Program-made: the position numbers and the translations under genes
Part shown: in pieces, positions 12,501-24,100 of the stretch
How positions within the stretch are numbered: the stretch's first letter is position 1
Layout: each line of letters begins with the position of its first letter
NCBI GenBank assembly: GCA_964020085.1
Contig: OZ026608.1
Coordinates: 620,881 to 684,880, forward strand
Length of the DNA: 64,000 bases
DNA from: Micromussa lordhowensis
Taxonomy: Eukaryota; Cnidaria; Anthozoa; Scleractinia; Lobophylliidae
Direction: 5' to 3'
Notes under the pieces: generated by a model
What the model saw: only the letters and a program-made list of their open reading frames with translations
Databases searched by the model: none
Told to the model about the DNA's origin: nothing

Positions 12501-15500
12501 TTGCAAAGATCTGTAAGTACTGTCTACTCAAACCAGGGTTTCAGAAGGCAGGGTGTCTCAGTAAGAAATTCCAATGGTTCAATTACCACTGCTCCCACCA
12601 CATCATTACAAATTTTCTATTAATTTGTCAGGTCACATAGTTGACCTTGTCAGGTTTCAGACCTAAGACCCCTCACTTATCTGGAACACTGATCAAACAC
12701 AGTTGAACCTCTACTTACATAGTTTCCAAACTCAAATGAATGTTAGTACCTCAAAACCTCTTGAAGTTTGGTAGCATCTCTGAAAAATATATTTGGGAGG
12801 TCCTGCAAAATCATTAATGATTGATTATTGAATAAGAATGACAATGTAAATAAAATTTTAAGTACTGCTACAGTCATTGTTCAATAATATACTGAATGGC
12901 CAGTGAAATGCTTTAAAACAAACAGATAGCTGGAGCCCACAACAAACGGTACTTTCGAGAACTACTTGGAAATTATTATTCTGTTAAGTTGTGTTGCCAG
13001 TGCTTCAGCACCTGATTCTAAGTTGGCTAATAATTATGAGTGCTCATTTATTAGTAAGGCTGCAATTGAACAAGCCATTGTTTTAAAATCAATTTAGTGA
13101 CCTTGGCAGAGACTGTACATGTAGGTACAGAATACAATCATCCTGATAATAATAATTACTTCTGACCAGTCTTCTGGTTTCCAAATATATCATTGTACAT
13201 GTAAAACAGTTAGTTCACATATGTACATGTAGTTGAACTGACCTCCACTAAAATAATTTTCTTGACCGTGACACTGCTTTTCTCATTGAATAAAGATAGG
13301 GTGGGGTATTTGCTGACACGCAGAATGAAGTCTTGAAATTGTCTAACTTGGGATTGACTGCTGCTTCTCCAGTTTGAATACTCACCCTCGGCTGAGATAT
13401 GCAATAGACATTAAGCAATCATTAATTATAGTAAAAATTCTTATGCCTAACTGACCAATAACTCTTGGACTTGACTACACTTTCTGTAGCATGAAAGAGG
13501 GTAGGAGCATTAGGCCAGGCCATCACAAGTTACTTCCCAGCTCTGTTAGGTTGCCCAACAATTCACTGGTGTCTAATTATACATCTCCTGACTGGAGAGA
13601 GGCACTGTTTATATCTTGCCAACACCAAAATACAACCACTAAATTCAGAGTCCACCACTAACCGTTAGAACACTGCACCTTCCAAAAATTAATATGAACT
13701 TACAATCACACTGAACAGCAACCAAACCTGTAATTCTAGCTCTACGTCTTATTTCTAGCTCTTACCTTCAGTCTCACTAAGAGGGTTGATCCACTCCTGC
13801 ACTTCAAATCCTAGCTCATTTGCCAACACATGAACTGTTGCAGTCTTACCTGCACCAGCTGAGCCAGTGAGCAGTAAGACAGTTCCAAGTGATGACTGAG
13901 AGAGAAACAATAAGCCTATGTTACAGGATGATTAAAGCCATCAGGTATATTTTCTAACATTCATTAGAAAATAACTCAAAGCAAACATGCGCGCTGATTG
14001 GTTTAAAACCGTGTTTCTATAACTCGATAGAAACACAGAACTAGCACAAGCTGTTGACGTTATGTTGGCGCGAACAAAGAGAATTTACATTTTGAACATC
14101 GAAGTAAACAAGTTGTTTTTCTTTTTCTTCGTCGCGGTATTTTCTAAAAGAAATAGAAAACATGTTCTCCGTGTTCCTATCGAGTTATAGAAACACTCGT
14201 GAAAGTTTGGGAGAACTCGAAAAAGCTGTGGAAACACGAGCCGCACAGCATTTCTCGTTCTACCAAACTTTCACTCGTGTTTCTACAACTCGATAGAAAC
14301 ACGGCACATGTTTTCTATTTCTTAAATAAGAATGTTTAGATAACTATGGGAACAAGTACGAGACCAAGTACTTTAGAGATTCAATCCAGTAACACGTAGG
14401 TTCCCATACCAGAGCCCTCAATTCTTCAGCTTGTTGACTATACCTAAATACAGTATATTAGAATATTTTTGTCAAACATCAGTGATGATCAAAAGCACAT
14501 ACATACAACTGTACATACTTAATTTGATGAGTAGGTCGGACTACGGCAAATTATAAAGTTGATGTATGTGGACCTGGAACAGCACAACTGGTTTGAATAG
14601 TCATGCTTATACTCAATAGTCAATAATTTAAAAACACACTCAATGGTCTAAGGATTATAGAAATAAACACAAACTTAACTGCATGTATATAAATAAGACA
14701 AATCATTTATTGACAAATTATTCAGTTGTACTCTATTATTGCGGTGTTGCAAAACATGTATGTTACTTGTTTGTCCATTTGATAAACTATGATTAAATGA
14801 CCTGTTTACCTGTGAACACAAGTGATCCAGAAGCCAGTTACGGACCTCAGCCACTTTTTTCTTGTGAACGGCAAGTTCAGACTGGACAAGCAAGGTTTAT
14901 TATATGTGAGAATAGTTTATTTACATGAGACAGTTCTATATGAGAATCAATGGTCTGGTCATGCACAAAGCTGTTCAAACCGGTATTGAAGAAGATGAAA
15001 ATGAGTTTAAAAGTGTAACTCATTTTATCACGTTTTTAAGTTTATTATTGGCATCTTAATGAAATAGATACTATACATGTACCTCTGACTTTGGTTTGTA
15101 CTTGTCTAGCCAGAGATCTTCATCTTTCTTAAGCTTCTGTGGAATGGGTTGACAGCCATCTTTAATTTACATCAAATAAAACATCAGTATGTTAATAAAC
15201 ACTCATTAACAAAAAAATATGTGCTTGTTCGTAATCTTCATCTAGTGGTGGCACCTATTAACAGTGTCTGATAACAACCCTAATCAAAACTATAACAAAA
15301 TTCTCGCACGTGATTGGCTATCAGCAGCCCGATTAGAGCATTAATTGGACAGTTGCACACGTCATGCTTGTAATTGGACAGTACGCATCATTTTGCGCGC
15401 GCTGTTGCGGTGCACTTTGTTGAGTAAACTGCTGGGTTTTTCAGCATCCATAACGACGTTTAAAAATCGTTCAGCGCTCAATCGATGCTTTGTTCGTTTC

Positions 15501-17663
15501 TCGAATTTTGTCATAGTTTTGATTAATTGGTAACAGGACATCGTGTCGTCCAATTCAGTCTGTAATCATACTCGTGATTAACAAATCGGACTCCCACTTT
15601 GCGGTCGTCCGATTTTGTTAATCACTCGTATGATTACAGACCGAATTGGACTCCACTCAGTCCTATTACCATCATTAATAACCTTGCCTGATTGGTTGAG
15701 AGACTGAGACCTTGAAAAACATCAGCCACTGATTGTCAATTGACTCAACAAATCAGTGATACACTTATCTTGCAGGTACCAAGGCATGATACACCTGCAT
15801 GAAAGCCAAGGCAATGTCCAAGGACTGACAGCATATGGGTAGGGGAATAGATATGCCTGTTTATGTTAAAAGGGCGAAATGATTGAGAAGTTGAAATTCA
15901 CCTGTTTTAAAAGAATTCTCAATGTTCACTTGTTTTGTTCTCTTTGCATTGTCTTCAGCAAAGTCACCAAAGGAAGATGCAATCCATGTATTGGGTTTCT
16001 GAAAACAGTATTTATTAATTATACCATTAAGGAACAGGAACCTTAACTCCTGGATAGTTAATCAGCTACAAAAAATTAATTTGGAAACAGTCTGTTACGT
16101 GGTTTTAAGCATTATTTAAAAACCAGGTATCACTTATGACATCTAGTGCCTAAATCTACATCTCAAGAAATGAAGTACATGTAAACTTGTGGTTCTTTCA
16201 GCAAAGATAGCAGGAAATATAATCCAAACTGTGCTCACAAGCTATCAGAGAACTCATGCTATTTCTGATTGCTCAATAAGAATATTTTATAATTTTTGTG
16301 TGGAAAATCATCATGATTTTGAAGAAGAATTTGAATAGCAATTCTAACTGTAGTATACCTCATACATTCTAATGGCCAATATTTTTGAAGTGTCTAATGA
16401 CTGGTAGCAAGTCAAGGCTTTAAATAGACTAAGTGACCACCAGTCAAAACTTTTTTTAGTAGTTTAGGCTAAATACTGTAGCACTCCAGTTAGCCTACAT
16501 GTCAAAAGTCATCCAGTTAGCCTGTTTATGGTTAGCTTTCAATAATGGTAAGGGTAACACTAGATATTCTTAAAAAATTCCAAAAGCTGCCAGCCGGTTT
16601 CAGTGGTGCTGACCTACATGTAGGTTTCATTTACATGTATCTTGGGGTTGCCTGTCACAATGTTCTTTTTTGCCTCACTGCCAGTCATTTAGTCTCCTTC
16701 AAACTCATCACCAATAGATTAGCTTGGGAGCAGGTGCCTTGGAGGTTGGTGGAGCCGGGCCAATGGATCCGACATGGGGAAGGAGGTCACCATGGCAACC
16801 CTGCAAGCGGCCACCACCACAGGCACTGTCATACTGACTCAGTCATTGGAATATTTGTCACAAACCCCAATACTTAACCTAAAAACAATGCGGGTCAGCG
16901 GTCTACCCCATTAGTACCTTTGCACTCTTCACGGGGGGGCACCTCGTGCTCTGTGTTCACAGTTTGTTAGCTTGCTGGCCTGTGCTAGGTCATTAGTTTT
17001 GCTATTGCTTGCAGATCATTGCTGATCTTTGCTTTCTTCCACTCCTCCCTCCCTAGGGTAACTTTCCCTAAATTTCATTTACCTGCATTAAAACCTTGAC
17101 CGGCTGCCGGTCATATAGCCACAGCCAATAGTTTTACCTTTGACCCTGTCGATGAAAAGGTTGCCCCTTTAAGTTTTCCAGTCTGTGGCTTCTTCCAAGA
17201 TAAATTTAATTCTTTAGCATCACTACCTGAATGCAGAAATGATTTTGAAGCACTGAGGAAATAAAAGACAAATAAATAAGAATACCACAAACTTGAATCT
17301 TGAAACAAAAGATGCTACTGCAAATTAATTAATTGATTGATAAATTATCAAGCAAATTGAAAGTACTGTCTGTATCCATAACAGCCTTTTAATTTTGTAA
17401 TCTCACCTTAAGGAATTACATGGTTCTTTCAGCGAGCTCTTGCGGTCGTCACCATTCACTAGGGCACTGCGTTTGTGATGCTTGCTCTATAAAGGAAAGT
17501 TTGGCTTCAATGTAACACACGTAAGCTAGGCATCATGCAACTGTTATTCGTAGGCTGACTGTACAAACTTTTTACGGCTCTGCTCGTTTACCCTTACAGT
17601 ATTTTAGACATGATTTTAGACAGAAGCAAACGACACAAGACAGTATGATAATCTTTATACCAT
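3544..17663 (-). CDS. RAD17: Checkpoint clamp-loader subunit RAD17, about 21 exons
   Basis: Coding exons from 5' to 3' on the minus strand: 17663-17661 (proposed ATG), 17486-17407, 17252-17138, 15998-15902, 15159-15083, 14881-14810, 13895-13766, 13391-13243, 12802-12750, 12456-12331, 9489-9414, 9282-9171, 9009-8698, 7684-7602, 7001-6909, 6560-6507, 6078-5935, 5269-5230, 5140-5060, 4414-4357, 3742-3544. All phases join, giving about 717 residues (human RAD17 is 681). Family hallmarks in order: DLWLDKYKP, LAVHKKKV, Walker A GSAGAGKT (K165), VQEWINP, Walker B IILVEDLPN split across two exons, FIISDS, NFNPVA-like SFNPVA, GGDIRTAINGLQF, IGGRDTALFLFRALGKILYC, LPSHL, VFNLYLHQNY, RPLHKPQWF, and an acidic tail ending IEDFDDED, matching the RAD17 IEDY-type end that contacts the 9-1-1 clamp. 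RAD17 with RFC2-5 loads 9-1-1 at damaged DNA. The 5' end is uncertain: an ATG directly followed by a GTATAA donor at 17658-17663 would give a one-codon first exon, starting MSKHHKR. Confidence 0.93.
4639..4971. repeat. MITE family B copy (AAGGTGGCT ends) in a RAD17 intron
   Basis: The sequence runs from TTAAGGTAACTGGAAACAG to CAGAGCCACCTTAA, so the ends are inverted repeats. It matches in order and spacing the element at 46211-46535, sharing GGTATCAAA, TGCCCAATCATTGGTGAACA, CACAATAGGTTA and ACACCC blocks. There is no open frame of note. It is a non-autonomous DNA element. Confidence 0.75.
7722..7975. repeat. Interspersed repeat, GGGTGGAGAGAGGC family
   Basis: Block order CATCAGGCTGGA, ATCC(C/T)GGTTTCT, AGCATGAAGT, a poly-C run, AGGTTACCC, CCCA(G)TAC, CACCTGGGTGGAGAGAGGCA, CTTGC(C/A)CAA and ACAACGCAATG matches the reverse complement of 24370-24606. 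It is therefore a dispersed element, lying in a RAD17 intron. Shorter pieces of similar text (CCTTGGATGGGATGC) appear near 1990 and 9720. It has no coding capacity, and its class (SINE or MITE) is not settled. Confidence 0.65.
10076..10566 (+). repeat. MITE family A copy 1: hairpin head plus CCAAT/GCGC tail
   Basis: 10080-10221 forms a long inverted repeat (ACTTATTAACCGAGAGTGAG against the mirrored GGTTAATAAGT end, with CAGACC and TGTAATGACC blocks in both arms). An approximately 300-bp unique body follows, then CCAATCAGAGTGCGCG at 10528-10543 and an AT-rich end. A nearly identical copy occurs at 53616-54101. The main length difference is a net 6 bp near 10444 that creates TACATGTA in this copy only. 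It is inserted in the RAD17 intron between the exons at 12331 and 9489. Confidence 0.85.
10620..12060 (+). pseudogene. Decayed DDE transposase gene (Harbinger/ISL2EU-like) in a RAD17 intron
   Basis: Translation on + gives broken segments: GLPTKKVFDIAV near 10980, IIDSTVIEVA near 11275, then after a frame change SSYHGMYSFKVIVDVAP and VSKLFPGSISDKATVQEF at 11330-11460. The pattern (D-T-E/V near a strand, then SSYK.H.T.K.L....P.G...FVS.L..GS.SD) is that of DDE_Tnp_4 transposases. Frameshifts and stops separate the pieces, so it is inactive. A weak THAP-like tail (CHFRECKKFN...IFEW) precedes it at 10640-10710. Cys-rich text on the opposite strand at 11925-12113 may belong to a second ORF of the same element. 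Limits are approximate. Confidence 0.6.
13960..14330 (-). repeat. Hairpin-head/CCAAT-GCGC-tail element, reverse orientation
   Basis: On the minus strand the head comes first: 14303-14171 is an inverted repeat with TATCGAGTTATAGAAACAC-type arms around a CTGTGGAAACACGAGC centre. The body follows, and then the tail, seen on + as GCGCGCTGATTGG at 13989-14001. The 22-bp module GTTTCTATCGAGTTATAGAAAC and its variants also occur near 14010, 14171, 14279, 60036 and 60288, tying this copy to the element at 60030-60365. Confidence 0.75.
15300..15670 (-). repeat. Hairpin-head/CCAAT-tail element, reverse orientation, different head
   Basis: The head is the inverted repeat 15529-15670: GGTAACAGGAC...GTCCTATTACC at the ends, with AATTCAGTCTGTAATCAT mirrored by ATGATTACAGACCGAATT. 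The tail on + reads GCACGTGATTGGC at 15306-15318, the diverged reverse complement of the CCAAT motif, with GCGCGCGC further in near 15396. It has the same polarity as the other members but different head sequence. It lies in a RAD17 intron. Confidence 0.65.
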
Positions 17664-18138
17664 TGCAAGCAAACATGAAACTACTGTATGCTTCAAACCA
17701 ACTTCAAACGACTCAAACGTAACAAACGCTGTCACTGTCAACCGCCATCTTGAGAAGTTGTCGCACGTCTTAGAGCAAGTCAGCGGTGTACGGTTCTCCC
17801 AGGCTTCCACGGTCAATCCTCTCCTTAGGAAATGACCTTTGACAGCTGACAGGAAATACGTAACAGTATCGTGAAAACATTCGTTCAAGTCAAAAGGCAT
17901 TTCCGTTTCTGAAGGGAGGAGACAGGCTTATCGGTAGTGACGGTGACGTTCGCGTATGAATCTTGAGGTCGGCAGTTCCCCTTTGCTCTTCAGCTATTAC
18001 ACAAGATTGTCCTAGAGACGAAAACTGCTCAAGATTTCCGAGTGAACACGATCGCATACCCCAGTATTTCAAGCCGTGAAGTTTGAGAAATCGAGCAAAC
18101 GTGTTGTTCGGTGAACTCAACGTTCTGTAACGTGATCC
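17664..18138. promoter_or_regulatory. Shared upstream region between RAD17 and the MuSK-like gene
   Basis: The two genes are head-to-head with about 475 bp between proposed start codons. The interval is richer in CpG than its flanks, contains GGTGACGTTCGCG near 17942, and shows no TATA box. A bidirectional promoter is inferred from layout. The 5' end of RAD17 is itself uncertain, so part of this may be 5' UTR. Confidence 0.45.
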
Positions 18139-21100
18139 ATGGCTCCTTGCCGGAGAGGCCTTTATCGGGTGTACGGGTATTTTTGTGCCGTTTCTTTGGT
18201 ATTCGTTGGTTACTTGGTTTCTCTAACAGGTCAGTCAACTCTCTTTGTCTTAAAATCAAGTTCATAAAGTGAACTAGTGGACATTGCCACTAATTCAATA
18301 TAATTTTTCAACATAAGCTTACATGAGAGCTTCAAGGACGAGGGCATCGGTTCGGGAATCTTTATTTTAGAAGGCGCTGATAGAATAGACTTTGAATAAG
18401 TTTCCTGTTGAGATATGGGAAATTTAGTTTGTGTACGTAGATTCTCTTTTCACAAGCCAGTTGGCTGGATTAATTCATGTAATCTTGTCTCTAGATGTAG
18501 ATATAGAATTAAAGTTTGGGGAAGGAGTAGTGTTTATATGGGATCTCGATTGCGTTGCAAAATAATTAACTTCTGCCTCATTTCTTAGTTTCCTGGTCCT
18601 TCTCCCACAACATTTTCACATTCATTCTCTGATATTTTGAAACTTCTCAATTATATCGATAAGAAACCTGTAAATACTTATGTAAATTCAGATCGAGGTA
18701 GATATCGAGGTAGATATGAAAACTCTTGTTTTCAATAAAAGAGTGAAGAACATGATAAGCCTCATTATACATGTAGTATCATTTACCAGCTGGTACTTCA
18801 CTTGATAAAAACCTACTGTGTCTGCTGTATTTTATTAGCTCGCGGGTGAGTATATATTATCCGCGGGCAATATATGGCTAAAGGGAGGCATTAGTATTGT
18901 CAGTTGATGATTTGGAAAAAAATCTCACCAAATGTAATTATCCTTATAGTTTACTTTCAGCATTGTAGAATGTGAAGGAATAATTTTGTTGTGTACATGT
19001 ACATGTATATAATGATGGGATATTGTTGTGCACCCCTTAAGATACAAGTTTTATGATAAAAAATATTGGCTTATTCGTCAATGAAACAAATGTGAAATTA
19101 ACAGTAGCATGTCACGGCTTTATAATGATGTAAATTTAAATTGGCAAATAATGCGGGAATCACAAATGTGAAAAAATATCTGAGCCATGGTAAATCTACA
19201 GAATGTAGAATGACATCTTGTAGCAAGGGAAATACTGATACACTTGTAAGAGGTTTCGTTGTCAGAATCTTTTTTTCAAGCTAGAAACTGTTTTTCTTTC
19301 TTTATAAATATCCTTTCTGGAAACAAGACAGTAGGTGATCTTTTATCCAATTCCTTCCAGAATTAAATGATCAGCTTAAGCTGTAACATGATCTCAATCC
19401 ACATTGTTTTGAGGGGTTGAATTTACCTTATAGATGACCAGAAAAATGTGGACTGATACATTATACCTTATATATCTAGTTTTGAATTTTTGTGGCAAAC
19501 CTCACTTCTGGAAAATAACCACAATAGAGCGATATACATGTACATGTACATGCACTGTATTAAACTGAGAATTGTCTTTCCCTCTTGATTATACATGTAG
19601 CTGTTAGATTTACATTGTAGCAGTTGGCGTTTAATGGCGAACTAGCTTGATAAGTATTGCAGCTATGCAAGTTTATTTTATCTTGGTAAAATATTAGCAT
19701 GCGGTTTTTGAAGTACATCTTGTGATAGTATTACCAGAGGTGTGTTAAATAATTATGATGAAAAATACTTGGAAATGTCCCAAAGAATTTGGCGTCAGTG
19801 ATGACAACAATTAATTCTGTGCCACACTTTCTTGATATGAGCAAGTTGAAAATATTTTGTCACTCCAATTTTTTTCCAGTTAGCACAGTGCAGTTGCTTT
19901 AAATTAAAAAAAAAAACTACAGTACTTGTGGTTGCTGAGGGCAAAGAGTGCTTTATACATTGTTACACTTTTAATAGTTGTGATAATTCCCTTGAAGGTT
20001 GTTGTACTGACTCGATGGAATCTGAGCTTTGTTTGAGTCACAATAATTTTCTTGCAGTCCTGAAGATCCTAGCCAGTGATTTAATATTTGCTTTCATATC
20101 AGGCCAATAGACAATTCTAGTTTTAACCAGTGTCTAACATTCTCCTATTCTAGCTAGCAGTACAAAATGGATTTGGTTTATTGATTTTATCATTATGACC
20201 CTTTCACCCTAAGCGAAAGGCTAATTTCAAGTTGAAAAACATTTCTCACACAGCATTCTGCAAAAAATTGGTAAACAACCCACTACCAGTGTTCAGTAGC
20301 TTTCACTTGAATGACTTTTCACTAGAGTGTTAACCTGTAAAGCTGCGTTTTATTTAATTTCCCTAAGGTACACAATTGTGCGTTCTTCATTCTAGAACGT
20401 GAGCAATTAAACACAAGATGATATTGGGGTGGAACTGTTCAGACTCCCAGAAATATGCCATTCTTACAAATTTATATTTCCATGTATGGTCACTACTAAT
20501 TTGAGATATATTTTCGTTTCCTCCTGATTATTTCATTTGCTTCCTTGGGTGGGGCCAGACATGACATCCCCTGAAATAGCCCAGCCGATGTCATGTGATA
20601 TTTAAGCTGAAGCTGCAGGGAACACACAAGCACTTCCTTTCTGTCTTTATCCTAATCTTTTTATTGAAGGTTCTTTGTTTTGTTTACCTCTTGAGACTGA
20701 ACTCTTGTAAACTGAACCAGTTATGCTTGGGATATACCACAAAATATATTAATTATCACATCTTTTGTCACTTAAATAATTGTATGTCTGTCGTCCTGAT
20801 ATTGATTACTATAATTAGTGTTCAGAAGGAGCCTGTTATCTCAAACTCGTTTATCTTGTATTCCCTGTTACAGTACATGTATCTCAGCTATGATGGCGCT
20901 CGAGGACTATTGCTGAATAGCGTAGCCAATTAAAATGCAGGATTTGCATTAGTCCACTAGTTGGGTGATACTAATTAAGGTTAACCCTACTGTAATCCCC
21001 ACTAGTCGCATCCCCTCAAGAGCTACTAGATCTAGTTGCAACACAAATGTAACTTTATTTATTCCCACAAAGTGCAAAACAACTACTTATCAAAGGTCCT

Positions 21101-24100
21101 TCATCCATACAGTGGAAATTTGGAATGCTCTAGCTGATGACATTGGTCTGTAACCCTACCTCTCAAGTCATTTAAGGCACCCCTACTCAGTTACTATAAG
21201 CAATCCCTCTGTAACCATATGACCCTGCAGATCCTCGCTCATTACTTATCTTTACTCTACTTCTTATTTTAATTTTATGTGTTCTGATCCTGCTGTAATT
21301 GGTATATGCTGTCGCTAAATGTTAAGTTGGCAAAGCTAATAAAGTAAAAAAACTGATGAAAGATCTCAGTCCTTGTTTTCAAACAAAAGCATTCACTAAA
21401 TTATACCCTATATGTTATGTTGATGAATGTATGTGAACTTTTTTTATTTGTAAAAAAAAATATATAAACTCTGATGTTACAGTCTGTAGTATTCCACAGA
21501 GTTTTCACCTACTGTATTCAAGTGTAATTTATTTTAGGTTCTAGGCAGGATGCACCAATTAGCCTATGTTCACTGTGTTGTACTGTTGTATTATAGAAGA
21601 GAAAAAAAAACATGCCAACCAGTGGTATCTCAGTTCCCCAAGACTTTGTTATTTAGCAGGCTCATAATTTAATAAGTTTAAAAAACAAAATGCCTAAATA
21701 CTCAATTAATGGGAAAGATGATCTATTTTTATTGGTTGTTGTGTAGTGAAATAACCTTTCTGAAGGATAATCTATCCAAAATTAAATTAAATCAAAGAGT
21801 CTTATTATTTCAGTTCATCTGCTAACACGGTTTCTTCTTTATTTCTTAGATGGCAGCTGTGGTAAAATAATATTATCAGGAAAAACTGGAGTGCTGAAAA
21901 CACCAAATTATCCAAAAACATATCCAAGTTATTCACGATGCTCCTGGTTAATACAAGCACCTCCAGGATACAAGATTAAATTGCAATTTTATCATTTTGT
22001 GCTTGAAGACTCGTATCAGTGTATGAGTGATTATGTCAAAATATATGATGGAAGGAACAATTCCGCCACACCGCTTGGGATTTATTGCGGAAGACTTGAT
22101 CCTTTTTATCAGGAAACAACCACAAACAATATGTTTATTGAATTCAGATCTGACAGATCTTTGAATACTGCTGGATTTAGGGCTACATTCCTTACAATAG
22201 CACTGCAACCCCCTAGAGAAATGAGTTTTAAAAGAACTTTGAGAAATACCACACGTGGAGTCATTGGAAAACAAGTCAGGTTTCAATGCCAGGTTAAAGG
22301 TGGAGGTTTAGATGTAGTGTTTTCTTGGGTTAAAGATAACAAGAAATTGAGTAGTGATGGGCTGCACTACATAATCAAGTACAACGCTCAGACCAAGAGG
22401 TCAATTCTGCTATTGCCAAGCGTGTTGGCAACTGATGCTGGAGTATATGGCTGTTTAGCAAGTGATGCTGATTCAGGGAAGAACATCTCAACATATGGTA
22501 GCCTTCGACTGAAAGGCAAGTGAAATGTTTTTGTGTTACCAGTCAGTATTAGTTATATTCTCTTTCATTTTAAACTTATCTTATTTTTTTGGAGCCCACT
22601 GACGCCATACAAATTGCACAGGTAGACACCACATTTCAAGAGCATGCTATGGTATCAGGGCGTGATGTTAACATTTAATTCATAATAATTATCATGGAAT
22701 TCAAAAAAAGAAGGAATTGTCCTCTAAATGTTTATGATTATGTGAGACGAAAGACCACTTGACTTGTTTGAGCATCTTAACTTATTTTTATTCCAATTCT
22801 TTCTTTTTGTTCTTAGAAGGAGCAGCAGTAAAGATTGGGCCATCTCCCATGAGGGTCTATGCTGATCATATCATCATTGTGAAGTGTCTTGCATCAGGGG
22901 ATCCAGTTCCAAAGATAAGGTAATTTATTATAAAGAAGTAATAGTTTTAATACCTAAGATATACCAAAAAATGACTGACTGAGCTTTTGTTCTGGCACAA
23001 AAAATGAACTGGGTGCCATGCATAAGGCAGAGTTCCGCTGTCTGTATGTTTCTTATTGAACACTCAAAATTGACCATAGTTTAACTGTTAGTTATGTAAA
23101 ATAATACTGTACAAGTATGCAGGACATCTTATTCCTCTTCTTCTAACTTACATTTACAGTATGTACATGTATGTCTTTCTTCTCTTATGAAAATCATCTT
23201 TAATGTAAATATTAATTTAAATTATACTTTTGTTATTGCTTTACCAGTTGGCAGGTAAATGGAGTAGACAAGACAGACTCAGCAATCCAAAAGAACTTTT
23301 CTTCTGAGTTGCGCTTTAAGGCAATGGAAGATGCAGTTGTGAATTGTACAGTGGATAATGGTTTTGGAATAGATTGGAAAACTGGAAACATTTCTGTCCT
23401 GGGTAAAAAATTAATCATCACTATGTTTTTTAAAGAAAGAAAGAAATAATAAATAAATACATTTAAATAAATAAATATATAATAGGAATTTGCAGTGGCA
23501 CATCCCACAGAGAGAAGTTTTGTCCACTGTTTCCAGATCAGTGGAATTTAGTTTTGAAGTGTTGGCTTTTGTGGAGGGAGGAAAACTGGATAACCCCAAG
23601 AAATTCCATCAGTGCTAGGCAAGAACGAACAACAAAGTCAACCCACTTATGATTTCAGGCCTGAAATGTTAATCTGGGCCAGGTTGTTCAAAGCTCGATT
23701 AAGCTACATGTACATGTAACTCAGGATTAAGAATTTTTATTTCAGTTTGGTAACGTTTTGGTGAAGCTTTGCTTGTCCCTCAGTTTTGAGTTTGAATAAT
23801 CTCAAACCACACAAAACATAAGAAGTGGAAACATTTCTACAAAAGAAAAATAAATACTTTGGTTAACTTTTAATCCTGGGTTAGCGTTAACTGGGCGTTT
23901 GAACAACCCAGCCCTGGGCCGCATTTGTGGGAGGCGAGTGCCCTAACCACTACTCCATCCCTGCTCCCCTTATTTTTTTTTTAAAGAAAGGAACCAAAAG
24001 TCTGGAAGCAGCAGGTAGAGGAACATTAGCTCAGTTAATGGAACTGTTGGACAAGGTTTAAAATAATTTAGAACTTATTTGTGCAATATTATGTTACACC

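Noticed and set aside
16545..16877. 110-codon ATG frame on + inside a RAD17 intron
   Set aside because: Low-complexity end (GGHHGNPASGHHH), no family recognised, no splice partners, and it lies antisense in an intron.
20595..20933. 112-codon frame in receptor intron 1
   Set aside because: Does not begin with ATG, hydrophobic text typical of AT-rich DNA, no homologue recognised.
22516..22525. GT donor at 22520 for receptor exon 2
   Set aside because: It shifts the frame and gives a stop in exon 3; the GC donor at 22516 keeps the Ig domain and frame.
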